Below, piece after piece: positions 41,750-50,266 of a DNA stretch of 64,000 bases. A program made the position numbers and the translations under genes. Below the pieces are notes generated by a model. That model was not told the DNA's origin and made no database searches. It saw only the letters and a program-made list of their open reading frames with translations. Each line of letters opens with the position of its first letter. The first letter of the stretch is position 1. Source of the stretch: Candidatus Polarisedimenticolaceae bacterium (GTDB lineage Bacteria > Acidobacteriota > Polarisedimenticolia > Polarisedimenticolales > DASRJG01); assembly GCA_036275915.1 (NCBI GenBank), contig DASUCV010000009.1, positions 287,198 through 351,197 on the forward strand, read 5' to 3'.

Positions 41750-43834
41750 TCACGGACAGGTCGTGGTCACCCGCGGATCCGTCAGCGCAGAGCCTTGCGT
41801 GGCGAATCCGAGAGGCCCCTGGCCGCACGCGCTCTCGCCGCGGATCAGGTACCAGAAGCCGCTGCCCGGAACCGGGTTCGTCGCGTCCGACAGCGACGCA
41901 CCCGAGATGTCGTCGAAGCACGCCTCATCGCCACCGCCCGGCCCAACCGGCAGCGCGCTCAGAAGGCCACGCACGGCATCCGATCGAGTGGAGCCTGGCG
42001 CCAGAGTCCATGTGACAAGCGTCGACCCGGCGACACGGTCGACCCGCACGCCGTTGACCTCTCCGGGCGGCGGGACCGGCGTGCCGATGCAGGTCCCGGC
42101 CTGGCAGGTATCGTTCGAAGTGCAGGAGTCGCCGTCGTTGCACGACGTGCCGTTCGCGGCGTTGAGGCAGCTCGAGCACCCCGGCAGTGCGACGGCTCCG
42201 ATACGCGTGCTCCAGTTCAAACCGGTCGCGGCCATGTACTCGCTCGTGAACCAGAGCGTGCAGCCGTCTTCGGGATCGAGCGAGACATTGGAGTAATCGC
42301 CCCACCGTGTGCAGGTGGAGGGGCAGAGGGCACTGAACCCGCCGCCCCCGTTCACGAGCGTGGCCTCGGTGAACGAGATCGTGTTCAGCGCCGCGGTTCC
42401 GAGCTGACCGGCGTAACGGATGCCGGGGTTCAGGGACGAGCTCGTCGCGTCGTACTCCAGGAGCATGTCGCCGTTCTGGTCCACGCCCACGCCTGTCATG
42501 AAGCGGGAGAGGGTGTTGTCGGGCCTCCACTCGATGTCCTGGCGCGGCGTGGTCGAGACGGCGCCGCCGGTGACGACGATCTGAAAGAAGCGTGGGACGG
42601 CGATCGATGGACTGCTGGGGTTCCCGACCGTGTGCTGGCCCCAGAGCGACTCCACGCCGCCGATGTTCGTGTAGACCGAGGCTTGGATCGTGTGCTCGCG
42701 CAGCGTGTCGAGGGGGTCGGCGGTGCTCGTCAGGGTCGCGCCCGTGATCGTCCACGTGCTCGACACGTTCGTCGGACCGGTGAAGGTGGAGCTCCCCGGC
42801 GTGACGAAATCGGCGTGGAACTTGTACACGCGCAGCGTCGTCCCGTCGAACATCGTCATGAAGTAGTTCGGCGTGCCGCTGGGCGGCGCTCCGCTCTTGA
42901 CATTGAACGTGCTGGGGGCCGGCCGGAAAACCGTCTCGACCCCCTGAAGGGTGATGCTGCCCATCGAGGCGACGAGGATGCTCGTCGGCAGCCCGGCTTC
43001 CATCTTGGCGATGTCCGCCGCCCATGCGGTAGCGCCACCGACGATTCCGCCGCCCTGCGAGCCCCAATAGAGACCGTCGGGCCAGATTCCCATCTTCTCG
43101 TAGTCGGGGAGGGTCGCACTGCCTTGGTTCGCGGCGATCGTGTAGAGAAAGAACCCGCCGGTGACCGGGTCGCCGGTCTTCGAGACCGCGATGCAGAACT
43201 GGAAGGGAGCAGCGGTCGTGATGTCCATCAAGATGAAGCGATCGTTGGCACTGTCGTAGCTGACCTGCGGGTCGCTGTGGCCCGTGCCGTCGCACGTCGT
43301 CCCGGTCGGCAGCGAGGCGAAGAGCGTGCGATAGAAGAACTGGGACGCCCGCACGCCGGTGCTCTTGACGTAGATGCCGACGGTTCCCCCGTTGGAGCTG
43401 TTCAGGAACTGGACGTAGTGCGTCTTCCCGACGGCGCCGGACGGATCCGGCGGCACCACGTTCTGACCGAAGTCCGCGTTCGCCATCCCCTCGAAGCTCG
43501 CCAAGGGGGCCGGGGCCGCGACGAGCGGGGCGAGGTCGGTGGGAGAAGGGCCGATCGCCTCGGGGCGATTGCCGGGGCGGCGGAGCTCGCCCGGTAGGAA
43601 CGGCTCCTCCTCGCCGACGCCGTCGTCCATCGGGCGCAGCTCGCCGGGCGCGAGCCTCGGTGCTTCAAGCGCGGGTCCGGGGAGCGACCGAACGTCGCCG
43701 TTGAATTCGAACGGGGTCGCGTGAAAGCTCCGGATCGCGCCGGGCGCAGCCGCGATCGGTCCAGCGGGCTCATCCCCCACCGCCACCAGACACGGCAGGC
43801 ACGCCAGAAGCAGGCCGACTTGAAGTGCTCTCAT
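41750..43834 (-). CDS. Large secreted protein with conserved C-terminal Cys-Pro domain
   Basis: A 694-residue protein with a signal peptide (QVGLLLACLPCLVAVG). The body, about residues 140-560, is beta-rich (NADFGQNVVPPDPSGAVGKT, TGHSDPQVSYDSANDRFILM) and lacks any enzyme motif I recognise. A Cys-rich linker of EGF type (CNDGDSCTSNDTCQAGTCIG) precedes a C-terminal domain of about 100 residues (about 591-694) with FWYLIRGESACGQGPLG and the very end TTTCP. The same C-terminal domain occurs in two other proteins in this window. The gene has a near-perfect sigma-54 promoter and AGGAG before the ATG. Confidence 0.83.
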   Translation of the reverse strand: MRALQVGLLLACLPCLVAVGDEPAGPIAAAPGAIRSFHATPFEFNGDVRSLPGPALEAPRLAPGELRPMDDGVGEEEPFLPGELRRPGNRPEAIGPSPTDLAPLVAAPAPLASFEGMANADFGQNVVPPDPSGAVGKTHYVQFLNSSNGGTVGIYVKSTGVRASQFFYRTLFASLPTGTTCDGTGHSDPQVSYDSANDRFILMDITTAAPFQFCIAVSKTGDPVTGGFFLYTIAANQGSATLPDYEKMGIWPDGLYWGSQGGGIVGGATAWAADIAKMEAGLPTSILVASMGSITLQGVETVFRPAPSTFNVKSGAPPSGTPNYFMTMFDGTTLRVYKFHADFVTPGSSTFTGPTNVSSTWTITGATLTSTADPLDTLREHTIQASVYTNIGGVESLWGQHTVGNPSSPSIAVPRFFQIVVTGGAVSTTPRQDIEWRPDNTLSRFMTGVGVDQNGDMLLEYDATSSSLNPGIRYAGQLGTAALNTISFTEATLVNGGGGFSALCPSTCTRWGDYSNVSLDPEDGCTLWFTSEYMAATGLNWSTRIGAVALPGCSSCLNAANGTSCNDGDSCTSNDTCQAGTCIGTPVPPPGEVNGVRVDRVAGSTLVTWTLAPGSTRSDAVRGLLSALPVGPGGGDEACFDDISGASLSDATNPVPGSGFWYLIRGESACGQGPLGFATQGSALTDPRVTTTCP

Positions 43835-43866
43835 CTCGGGCTCCTCTCGAGTGTTCGTGACGGCAA

Positions 43867-43882
43867 GGCAACGCGTGTGCCA
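43867..43882 (-). promoter_or_regulatory. Sigma-54 promoter for the secreted protein and STAS genes
   Basis: On the minus strand TGGCACACGCGTTGCC has GG (43881-43880), exactly 10 bases, then GC (43869-43868), the -24/-12 sigma-54 signature. It differs by one base from the promoter at 50196-50211. Transcription would start near 43856, about 22 bases before the ATG at 43834. The rest of the 286-base divergent region shows no other clear signal. Confidence 0.85.
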
Positions 43883-44120
43883 CGCGCACGCCGGCGCCGT
43901 GCCTCGGCCGCAAGCGCCTCAGGAGAAGAGAGTTGGCCCGCGCGGTCGGGCGCTCGGTTCCCGCCGCCTCACACACACCGCGTCATCCGGCCGGCAGAAT
44001 GCCAAAGCGCCTCGTTGCGCCGCGCGCTTGCCGTCACCGGGGGATGTCCCGTAGATATCTCATCGAACATTGCAAGAAAACGGCGTCGCGCGCGAATGCT
44101 TCTAGGGGAGGATCCGGACC

Positions 44121-44765
44121 GTGACCTTGACCGACGAGCAGTCCCTCGCAACGCGACGATCGCTGCTCAGCCGGCTGCGCGATCACGAGGACAGGGACAG
44201 CTGGCAGACGTTCTTCGATCGCTACTGGCGCCTGCTCTACAATGTCGCCAGGCGCGCCGGCCTCGATGACGTCGACGCACAGGACGTGGTGCAAGACACC
44301 GTGATCGCCGTCGCAAAGGAGATTCCCGAGTTCCGGTACGATCCGGCGCTCGGTTCGTTCAAAGCGTGGCTCTTCCGTATCCTGCGCCGCCGCGTCGCGG
44401 ATCACTTCCGGAGACTCGGGCGCCGGCCGGCCGAGGCGGGCATCACGCCGGAGACGCTCGAAGAGACGGGCCATGCGGACGCGATCGTGATGCGGGACGG
44501 GATGAGCCTGAGCGACGCCTGGGACCAAGAGTGGGAACGCTCCGTGCTGGACGCCGCCATCGCGCAGGTGCGCGCCGAGGTGATCCCGAAACACTTCCAG
44601 GTGTTCGATGCCTGCGTGCTGAAGGAGTGGCCGGTCGCGAAGGTCGCATCGACCTTCGGAATGAACGCCGCGCAGGTTTATCTCGTGCGGCATCGCGTCT
44701 CTGCCGCCGTCAAGCGCGCCGCGCGCCGGATCGAGGGCGAAAGGCTGAAGGGCCGCCCCGTGTGA
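44121..44765 (+). CDS. ECF-type RNA polymerase sigma factor linked to a Ser/Thr kinase
   Basis: A 214-residue factor. Region 2 is WQTFFDRYWRLLYNVARRAG, then DAQDVVQDTVIAVAKEIPEF and FKAWLFRILRRRVADHFRRL. Region 4 (about 140-200) has HFQVFDACVLKEWPVAKVAS and FGMNAAQVYLVRHRVSAAVK. It matches the ECF groups found beside Ser/Thr kinases in Planctomycetes, Verrucomicrobia and Acidobacteriota; those lack a classical anti-sigma factor and are thought to be controlled by phosphorylation. GTG 44121 is the start, with GGGGAGGA shortly upstream. The kinase gene overlaps the stop by 4 bases. Confidence 0.9.
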   Translation: MTLTDEQSLATRRSLLSRLRDHEDRDSWQTFFDRYWRLLYNVARRAGLDDVDAQDVVQDTVIAVAKEIPEFRYDPALGSFKAWLFRILRRRVADHFRRLGRRPAEAGITPETLEETGHADAIVMRDGMSLSDAWDQEWERSVLDAAIAQVRAEVIPKHFQVFDACVLKEWPVAKVASTFGMNAAQVYLVRHRVSAAVKRAARRIEGERLKGRPV

Positions 44766-47758
44766 CGAGTGCCGAAGCGCCGCTCCCGCTCGTGGCCGAT
44801 CACGAGATCCTGAAACCGATCGGCGGCGGCAGCTACGGAGGGGTCTGGCTCGCGCGAAGCGCGGCGGGCCAGCTGCGTGCGATCAAGGTCGTGATGCGCA
44901 AGCGCTTTTCGAGCGAGCGCCCCTACGAGCGGGAGTTCGCCGGGATCCGGCAGTTCGAGCCGATCTCCCGCTCTCACCCCGGCGTCGTCCACATCCTCCA
45001 CGTCGGGCGCGACGATACCGCGGGGTATTTCTACTACGTCATGGAGATCGCGGACGCCGTCGATGGGGATCCGGCGGCCCCACTTGCCGACTACGAGCCA
45101 CGCACGCTCGCCTCCGAACTGAAGGCGCGGGGGCGGCTGCCCCAGATCGAGGTGCTCGCGCTCGGCGTCCAGCTCGCCGGCGCCTTGGACCACATCCATC
45201 GCCACCGTCTCGTGCATCGCGACGTGAAGCCGTCGAACGTGATTTTCGTCGACGGACAGGCCAAGCTCGCCGACATCGGACTGGTCACCGGCGCCGACGA
45301 GGCGAAGTCGTTCGTCGGTACGGAAGGGTTCATTCCCCCCGAAGGGCCCGGCTCGACGCAGGCCGACATCTTCGGCCTGGGAAGGCTCCTCTACGAGGCG
45401 GCGACGGGCAAAGATCGCTGCGATTTCCCGGACCTGCCCGGCGAGCTCGATGCATGGCCCGCCTCCGAGCGCAGCGGCCTGATGGAGCTGAACGAGATCC
45501 TCAGCCGTGCGTGTGCCCCCAAGGCATCGGAGCGGCACGCCAACGCCGCGGAGCTCGCGGGAGACCTGAACGTCCTCCTCGCCGGCCGCTCGATCCGTCG
45601 CGTCTACGGGAACGAGCACCGTGCGCGGCGCGCGACCCAGATCATCGGCATCGCCGTTCTCACGGCTTTGCTCGCTCTCGGGGCGTCGTGGTTCCAGCAG
45701 TCGCAGCGGCGCCAGGCGGAAGAGCGGGCCGGGAGGGAGGCGGCGCTTCGCGGCCGCGCGGAGGCCGCGGAGGGACGCGCGCGCGAGGATCTCCGCGCAT
45801 CACTCTTGAATCAGGCGCTCGCGCTCACGAGCAGCAGCGAGGTGGATCGCCGGACGCGCGCGCTCGCCGCGATCAAGGCCGCCGCGAAGATCCGCCCCGG
45901 AATCGATCTGCGGAACGCCGCCATCGCCGCACTGACCGCCCCCGAGCTGCGCGTCGTGCGGCAATGGAGTCTTCCCGCAACCGACGTTCTGGCATCACGG
46001 CCGGATCGTCAGCTCAGGCGCTACATGAGATGGAACTCGGATCGCACCGTCTCGGTCCATTCGATCGAGAACGACGCGGAGCTTCTCCGGCTGCCCCCCG
46101 CCGGGAGCCCGGCCGACTTCGGCACCTTCAGCCCCGACGGGTCGTGGTTGGCCGTCAAGTACCGCGACAACGTGCTGGGTGTCTGGAACTTGTCCGCCCA
46201 CACGCAAAGCCTGGTCGTCGGAAACATCGCGCTGTTCGCCTTCACGCCCGATAGCCGGCGTCTGATCGCCGCCCGCACGGAAGGCCACCTCCAGGTGTTC
46301 GATCTGGCGTCGGGACGCGAGTCCGCCCGTCAACCGCTTGGCTACGTTCCGGGCGCTCTCGCGGTCCACCCCACCGAGCCCATCTTCCTCATCTCCGGAC
46401 TGGGACGCAGGGGAATCGAGATTCGTCGCCTGGAGGACGGCACCCTGGTCCGACGGCTGGATGCTCCCGAGATGGGCCTCGCCGCCGATTGGACCGCGGA
46501 CGGCAAGAGCCTCATCACCGCGCACGGCGACTTCTCGGTCCGTGTCTGGGACTGGCCGTCGATGAACGCTCCTCGGCTGGTTCTCAGACTGCATCGAGCC
46601 GAGCCGGTCTTCTTGGCGACGGATCCTGCGGGGCGCTTCCTGATGTCCGTCGCATGGGACAGCCAGGCGTTCCTCGTGGATCTGCGGGACGGCCGGCTGC
46701 TCTCCAGTCAAGCGGCCCAAGCCGTCTACGCGGCCGGCGATCGCCCGGCGTTTCTCCTGACCAACAACGTCGACTGGACTCTGGTCGAGCTCCAGCCGCC
46801 TTTCGCACTCGAGGAGGTTCCCCTCCACGAGAAGGACAAGGGCCCTCGGGAGGCGGTGTTCAGCGCCTCGGGGCGCTGGCTCGCCACCGGAGGACCCGAC
46901 GGCATCCGGATCTTGGATCGCACGACCCGCGAGGTCCTCAGAGTGATGGACGACGCACCGGCGCTGCGCATCGCATTCAGCGCGGACGCCACGCGACTCT
47001 ACGCGATCACGCTGGACCGGCTCTGCGCCTGGGAACTACGGACGGATCCCTCGACGAGCCGGCTGCGCGCCGAGCGCATCGAGCTTCCGGGGCTTGGCGA
47101 TCGCCACTTTCGGGACGCCACTTCGGCGGAGATCTTCGACGGGGGTGAGCGGTGGCTGTCGATCTGGAGAGGGCCGACGGCGGGTCATTGGTCGTGGGCC
47201 GAGGGTCGATTCGCCAGCGATGAGATCGATGCGCGAGGAGAGCTCGAACCCGGCAGCAACGACCCCCGTGTGAGCCCGGACGGCCGCTGGCTGGCATGGG
47301 GGAACTGGCATGGGCACGACGCCGCGATCCGGCGCATGGGCTCGCACGATCCACCGGTCGTGCTAAAGGTCGCCGGCTCGGTGTCGGTGGCGTTCAGTCC
47401 GGACAGCCGTCTGCTCGCGGTCGGCGGGTCGGAGGAGATCCGTTTCTACGACGTCGGCACGCTGAACGTCGTCCACACGATCCCCCGCCAGCCGAGCCGG
47501 CCGCTCTCCCCCGTCATCTCGTTCACGCGAGGGTCGAGCCTCTGTGCGATCACCTTGCCGCCCGAGGAAATCCTGCTCGCCGACACGGCGACGGGCAGCG
47601 AGCTCGCCCGGCTTCCGGCCAGCTCATTCATCCTGTGGAGCGTCTCGTTCGCCCCCGATGATCGATTCCTCGCCGCCACCAGCTCGGACCACCGCGTCTT
47701 GATCTGGGATATCCCGAAGCTGCGTCAGGAGCTCCGCGAGCTCGGGTTGGATTGGTAG
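44762..47758 (+). CDS. Ser/Thr protein kinase with membrane span and WD40 propeller
   Basis: A 998-residue protein. The kinase domain (about 12-270) has a Gly loop GGGSYGGVW, Lys in AIKVVM, and a catalytic loop HRDVKPSNV. The usual DFG is DIG (ADIGLVTG), which may lower activity. A membrane helix lies at about 290-308 (ATQIIGIAVLTALLALGASW), followed by a coiled-coil stretch (AEERAGREAALRGRAEAAEG). WD40-type repeats follow to the end (FSPDSRLLAVGGSEEIRFYD). GTG at 44762 overlaps the ECF sigma stop. The pair probably forms a kinase-controlled sigma switch, with the propeller as sensor. Confidence 0.9.
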   Translation: MTSAEAPLPLVADHEILKPIGGGSYGGVWLARSAAGQLRAIKVVMRKRFSSERPYEREFAGIRQFEPISRSHPGVVHILHVGRDDTAGYFYYVMEIADAVDGDPAAPLADYEPRTLASELKARGRLPQIEVLALGVQLAGALDHIHRHRLVHRDVKPSNVIFVDGQAKLADIGLVTGADEAKSFVGTEGFIPPEGPGSTQADIFGLGRLLYEAATGKDRCDFPDLPGELDAWPASERSGLMELNEILSRACAPKASERHANAAELAGDLNVLLAGRSIRRVYGNEHRARRATQIIGIAVLTALLALGASWFQQSQRRQAEERAGREAALRGRAEAAEGRAREDLRASLLNQALALTSSSEVDRRTRALAAIKAAAKIRPGIDLRNAAIAALTAPELRVVRQWSLPATDVLASRPDRQLRRYMRWNSDRTVSVHSIENDAELLRLPPAGSPADFGTFSPDGSWLAVKYRDNVLGVWNLSAHTQSLVVGNIALFAFTPDSRRLIAARTEGHLQVFDLASGRESARQPLGYVPGALAVHPTEPIFLISGLGRRGIEIRRLEDGTLVRRLDAPEMGLAADWTADGKSLITAHGDFSVRVWDWPSMNAPRLVLRLHRAEPVFLATDPAGRFLMSVAWDSQAFLVDLRDGRLLSSQAAQAVYAAGDRPAFLLTNNVDWTLVELQPPFALEEVPLHEKDKGPREAVFSASGRWLATGGPDGIRILDRTTREVLRVMDDAPALRIAFSADATRLYAITLDRLCAWELRTDPSTSRLRAERIELPGLGDRHFRDATSAEIFDGGERWLSIWRGPTAGHWSWAEGRFASDEIDARGELEPGSNDPRVSPDGRWLAWGNWHGHDAAIRRMGSHDPPVVLKVAGSVSVAFSPDSRLLAVGGSEEIRFYDVGTLNVVHTIPRQPSRPLSPVISFTRGSSLCAITLPPEEILLADTATGSELARLPASSFILWSVSFAPDDRFLAATSSDHRVLIWDIPKLRQELRELGLDW

Positions 47759-47833
47759 CCCTGCCGCGTTTTTTCCGCTCCGTGAAAGATTCCTCCGCGC
47801 CCAGCGAATGCACCGGTAGTGGAGGGTCCCATC

Positions 47834-49921
47834 GTGCACAACGGCGATGAAACGATCCAAGACCCGGAACGGCTCGCGATTCTGCGGCAAACCGCCCTGC
47901 TCGACACGCCTCCCGAGGAGGCCTTCGATCGCCTGACGTGTCTTGCGACCACGCTCCTGCGTGCGCCCGTCGCACTCGTGTCCCTGGTCGATGGGGATCG
48001 CCAGTTCTTCAAGAGCTGCGCCGGCTTGCCGGAACCGCTGGCTTCGCTCCGGCAGACGCCGCTGACGCACTCGTTCTGCAAGCACGTGGTCGCGTCGGGC
48101 GAGCCGCTCATCGTCTCGGACATCAGGGAGTCGAGCTTCAAGGACAATCCGTCGGTCTTCGGCATCGGGGAGATGGCGTACACCGGAATCCCGCTCACCA
48201 CGACCGAAGGACATGCCCTCGGCGTCTTTTGCGTCGCGGACGCCAAGCCGCGGGACTGGACCGACGAGGAGATCCAGATCCTTCGGAGCCTGGCCTCGTC
48301 CGTCATGGCGGAGATCCAGACGCGGCGCATGGCGAACGAGCTGCGAGTGCTCAACGACAACCTCCAGCGCCTCGTCGATGACCGCACCCGCCGGCTGAGC
48401 CACGCCGAGCAGCGTTGGCGCGTTCTCCTCCAGGTGAACAACTCGCTCGTGACCTGCCTCGACCGGGAGAGCCTCCTCTCGGCGATCGCCGGCGCGCTCC
48501 AGGGCGTGATTCCTTTCGACCGCGCGGCGCTCATCCTGACCGACTCGGCCGAAGGGGACTTCAACATCTTTCGCATCGCGGGCGCCGATCCGCTTCCGCC
48601 CGGCATCCCCCGCAAGACGGTCTGGAAGCGGGAGGGGAGCCGGACCGCGCGGATCCTCGAGACGGGATGCCCGATGCGGACGCACGACCTCCGCGAAGAC
48701 GGATCGTTCACAGAACATGCGGCGCTGATCGCGCAGGGGCTTCTCTCGGCCCTCTCGGTGCCGCTCTCGGCGAAGGGAAAGGTCATCGGCACGCTGAACG
48801 TCGCCAGCCGGGAGGTCGGACGGTACGACGAGAGTCACTCCGAGCTTCTGCTCGCAATCGCCGATCAGGTCGTTCTCGCCATCGCGAACATGCTCGCGTA
48901 CGAAGAGGTCGCGGCGCTCAAGCAACGGCTCGAGCAGGAGAACCTGTACCTGCAGGAGGAATGCCGCGGTGAGGCGCCGTTCGCGGACGTCATCGGCCAG
49001 TCCCCCGGCATCCGGAACGTCCTCGCCAAGATCGAGAAGGTCGCGGCCACCGACTCCACGGTGCTCGTGACGGGAGAGACGGGGACGGGCAAGGAGCTCG
49101 TCGTCCGTGCGATCCACGGTCTGAGCGCGCGCAAGAACAAGATCCTCGTCAAGGTGAACTGCGCCGCACTTCCGACCGGCGTGATCGAGAGCGAGCTGTT
49201 CGGGCACGAGCGCGGCGCCTTCACCGGCGCACTCACCCGCAGGGTCGGCCGATTCGAGCTGGCCCACGGCGGCACGCTGTTCCTGGACGAGGTCGGCGAC
49301 CTTCCGGCCGAGCTTCAGGCGAAGCTCCTCCGCGTCCTGCAAGAGGGCGAGTTCGAGCGCGTCGGCGGCACGCAGACGCTCAAGGTGAACGTCCGCCTGG
49401 TCGCGGCGACAAACCGTGATCTCGCGAAAGCGGTCGAAGAGGGACGGTTCCGCGCGGACCTCTATTACCGTCTCAACGTCTTCCCGATCCCGATCCCTCC
49501 CCTGCGCGAGCGCGAGGAAGACATCCCCCGTCTCGTGCGCCACTTCGTGATGCTCTACGCCTCGAGGATGGGGAAGTCGATCAGCGCGATCAGCGAGCAC
49601 GCCATGCGCAAGCTCACCGCGTATCATTGGCCCGGCAACGTGCGGGAGCTCCAGAACATCATCGAGCGCGCGGTCATCCTGTCGACGGGAGGCCGCATCG
49701 AGCTGGACGACCACCAGCTCGCGGCGCCTGTCGCCGCCACCGGCGCGGCGGCGAAAGCCATCGCGACCCTCGAGGACGTCGAGCGCGAGCACATCCAGAC
49801 CGTGCTCAAGCGCGTGGGATGGCGCGTCAGCGGTGAGCGAGGGGCCGCGCGGATCCTCGGGCTCAAGCGCACCACGCTCGAGGCGCGCATGAGCAAGCTC
49901 CGCATTTCTCGTCCTGCCTGA
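47834..49921 (+). CDS. Sigma-54-dependent activator with two GAF domains
   Basis: A 695-residue bacterial enhancer-binding protein. GAF 1 (about 20-160) and GAF 2 (about 190-345) are joined by a short coiled coil (LRVLNDNLQRLVDDRTRRL). The AAA+ domain has Walker A GETGTGKE, the sigma-54 contact loop GAFTGA, and Walker B LFLDEVGDLP. A Fis-type helix-turn-helix ends the protein (GAARILGLKRTTLEARMSKL). The layout is FhlA-like: GAF ligand sensing, not phosphorylation. GTG 47834 is chosen because GGAGGG (47821-47826) sits 7 bases before it. Two sigma-54 promoters nearby are its likely targets. Confidence 0.93.
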   Translation: MHNGDETIQDPERLAILRQTALLDTPPEEAFDRLTCLATTLLRAPVALVSLVDGDRQFFKSCAGLPEPLASLRQTPLTHSFCKHVVASGEPLIVSDIRESSFKDNPSVFGIGEMAYTGIPLTTTEGHALGVFCVADAKPRDWTDEEIQILRSLASSVMAEIQTRRMANELRVLNDNLQRLVDDRTRRLSHAEQRWRVLLQVNNSLVTCLDRESLLSAIAGALQGVIPFDRAALILTDSAEGDFNIFRIAGADPLPPGIPRKTVWKREGSRTARILETGCPMRTHDLREDGSFTEHAALIAQGLLSALSVPLSAKGKVIGTLNVASREVGRYDESHSELLLAIADQVVLAIANMLAYEEVAALKQRLEQENLYLQEECRGEAPFADVIGQSPGIRNVLAKIEKVAATDSTVLVTGETGTGKELVVRAIHGLSARKNKILVKVNCAALPTGVIESELFGHERGAFTGALTRRVGRFELAHGGTLFLDEVGDLPAELQAKLLRVLQEGEFERVGGTQTLKVNVRLVAATNRDLAKAVEEGRFRADLYYRLNVFPIPIPPLREREEDIPRLVRHFVMLYASRMGKSISAISEHAMRKLTAYHWPGNVRELQNIIERAVILSTGGRIELDDHQLAAPVAATGAAAKAIATLEDVEREHIQTVLKRVGWRVSGERGAARILGLKRTTLEARMSKLRISRPA

Positions 49922-49948
49922 AGTCGCGCCCGCGAAAGAGTCTCGAAA

Positions 49949-49972
49949 CTCGAGCGCCATGCGGCGCTCGAG
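49949..49972. promoter_or_regulatory. Perfect dyad after the activator gene: enhancer site or hairpin
   Basis: CTCGAGCGCC (49949-49958), 4 bases, GGCGCTCGAG (49963-49972) is a perfect 10-base inverted repeat, 27 bases after the activator stop and about 224 bases upstream of the sigma-54 promoter. No T-run follows, so it is a weak intrinsic terminator. It could instead be an upstream activator sequence for the enhancer-binding protein, though it is rather far. The rest of 49922-50195 shows nothing else clear. Confidence 0.55.
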
Positions 49973-50195
49973 CGCCGTCACGCCGCCTGAATCCTCGATC
50001 AAGAACGGTACGTCATCCTTCTCTGGACTCTTGCTCTCGCCAAACGACCAACAAGCTTGCGACCAACGTGAATGGCAATCTGCCAGCCGGCTGGCGTGCG
50101 CCCTTCGCCCACATCGAAACGCACTGAGCGACCCTCACTGCAAATCGCGCGCGCTCTGACGCGTTTGCGCTCGTTGAGCTGCGACGCGACGCCCA

Positions 50196-50211
50196 TGGCA
50201 CGCGCGTTGCC
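50196..50211 (+). promoter_or_regulatory. Sigma-54 promoter of the secreted-protein operon
   Basis: TGGCACGCGCGTTGCC has GG (50197-50198), exactly 10 bases, then GC (50209-50210), close to the sigma-54 consensus TGGCACG-N4-TTGCW. Transcription would start near 50222, about 45 bases before the ATG at 50267. It lies directly downstream of a sigma-54 activator gene. Confidence 0.88.
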
Positions 50212-50266
50212 ATCTCTCGCCGCCGTGTCGCAAACCAAACCAATCATCACGAAGGGAGTTCGTCAC

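Noticed and set aside
38836-43597. Long plus-strand open frames opposite the BNR propeller and the large secreted protein
   Set aside because: No domains, biased composition; mirror of well-supported minus-strand genes.
47765-47776. T-run (GTTTTTTCC) after the kinase gene as an intrinsic terminator
   Set aside because: I could find no stable stem directly upstream of it.
47624-50002. Minus-strand open frame of almost 800 codons opposite the sigma-54 activator
   Set aside because: Antisense shadow of a gene with GAFTGA and Walker motifs.
49999-50250. Small minus-strand open frames in the region before the sigma-54 operon
   Set aside because: No ribosome site or recognisable protein; the region is better explained as regulatory.
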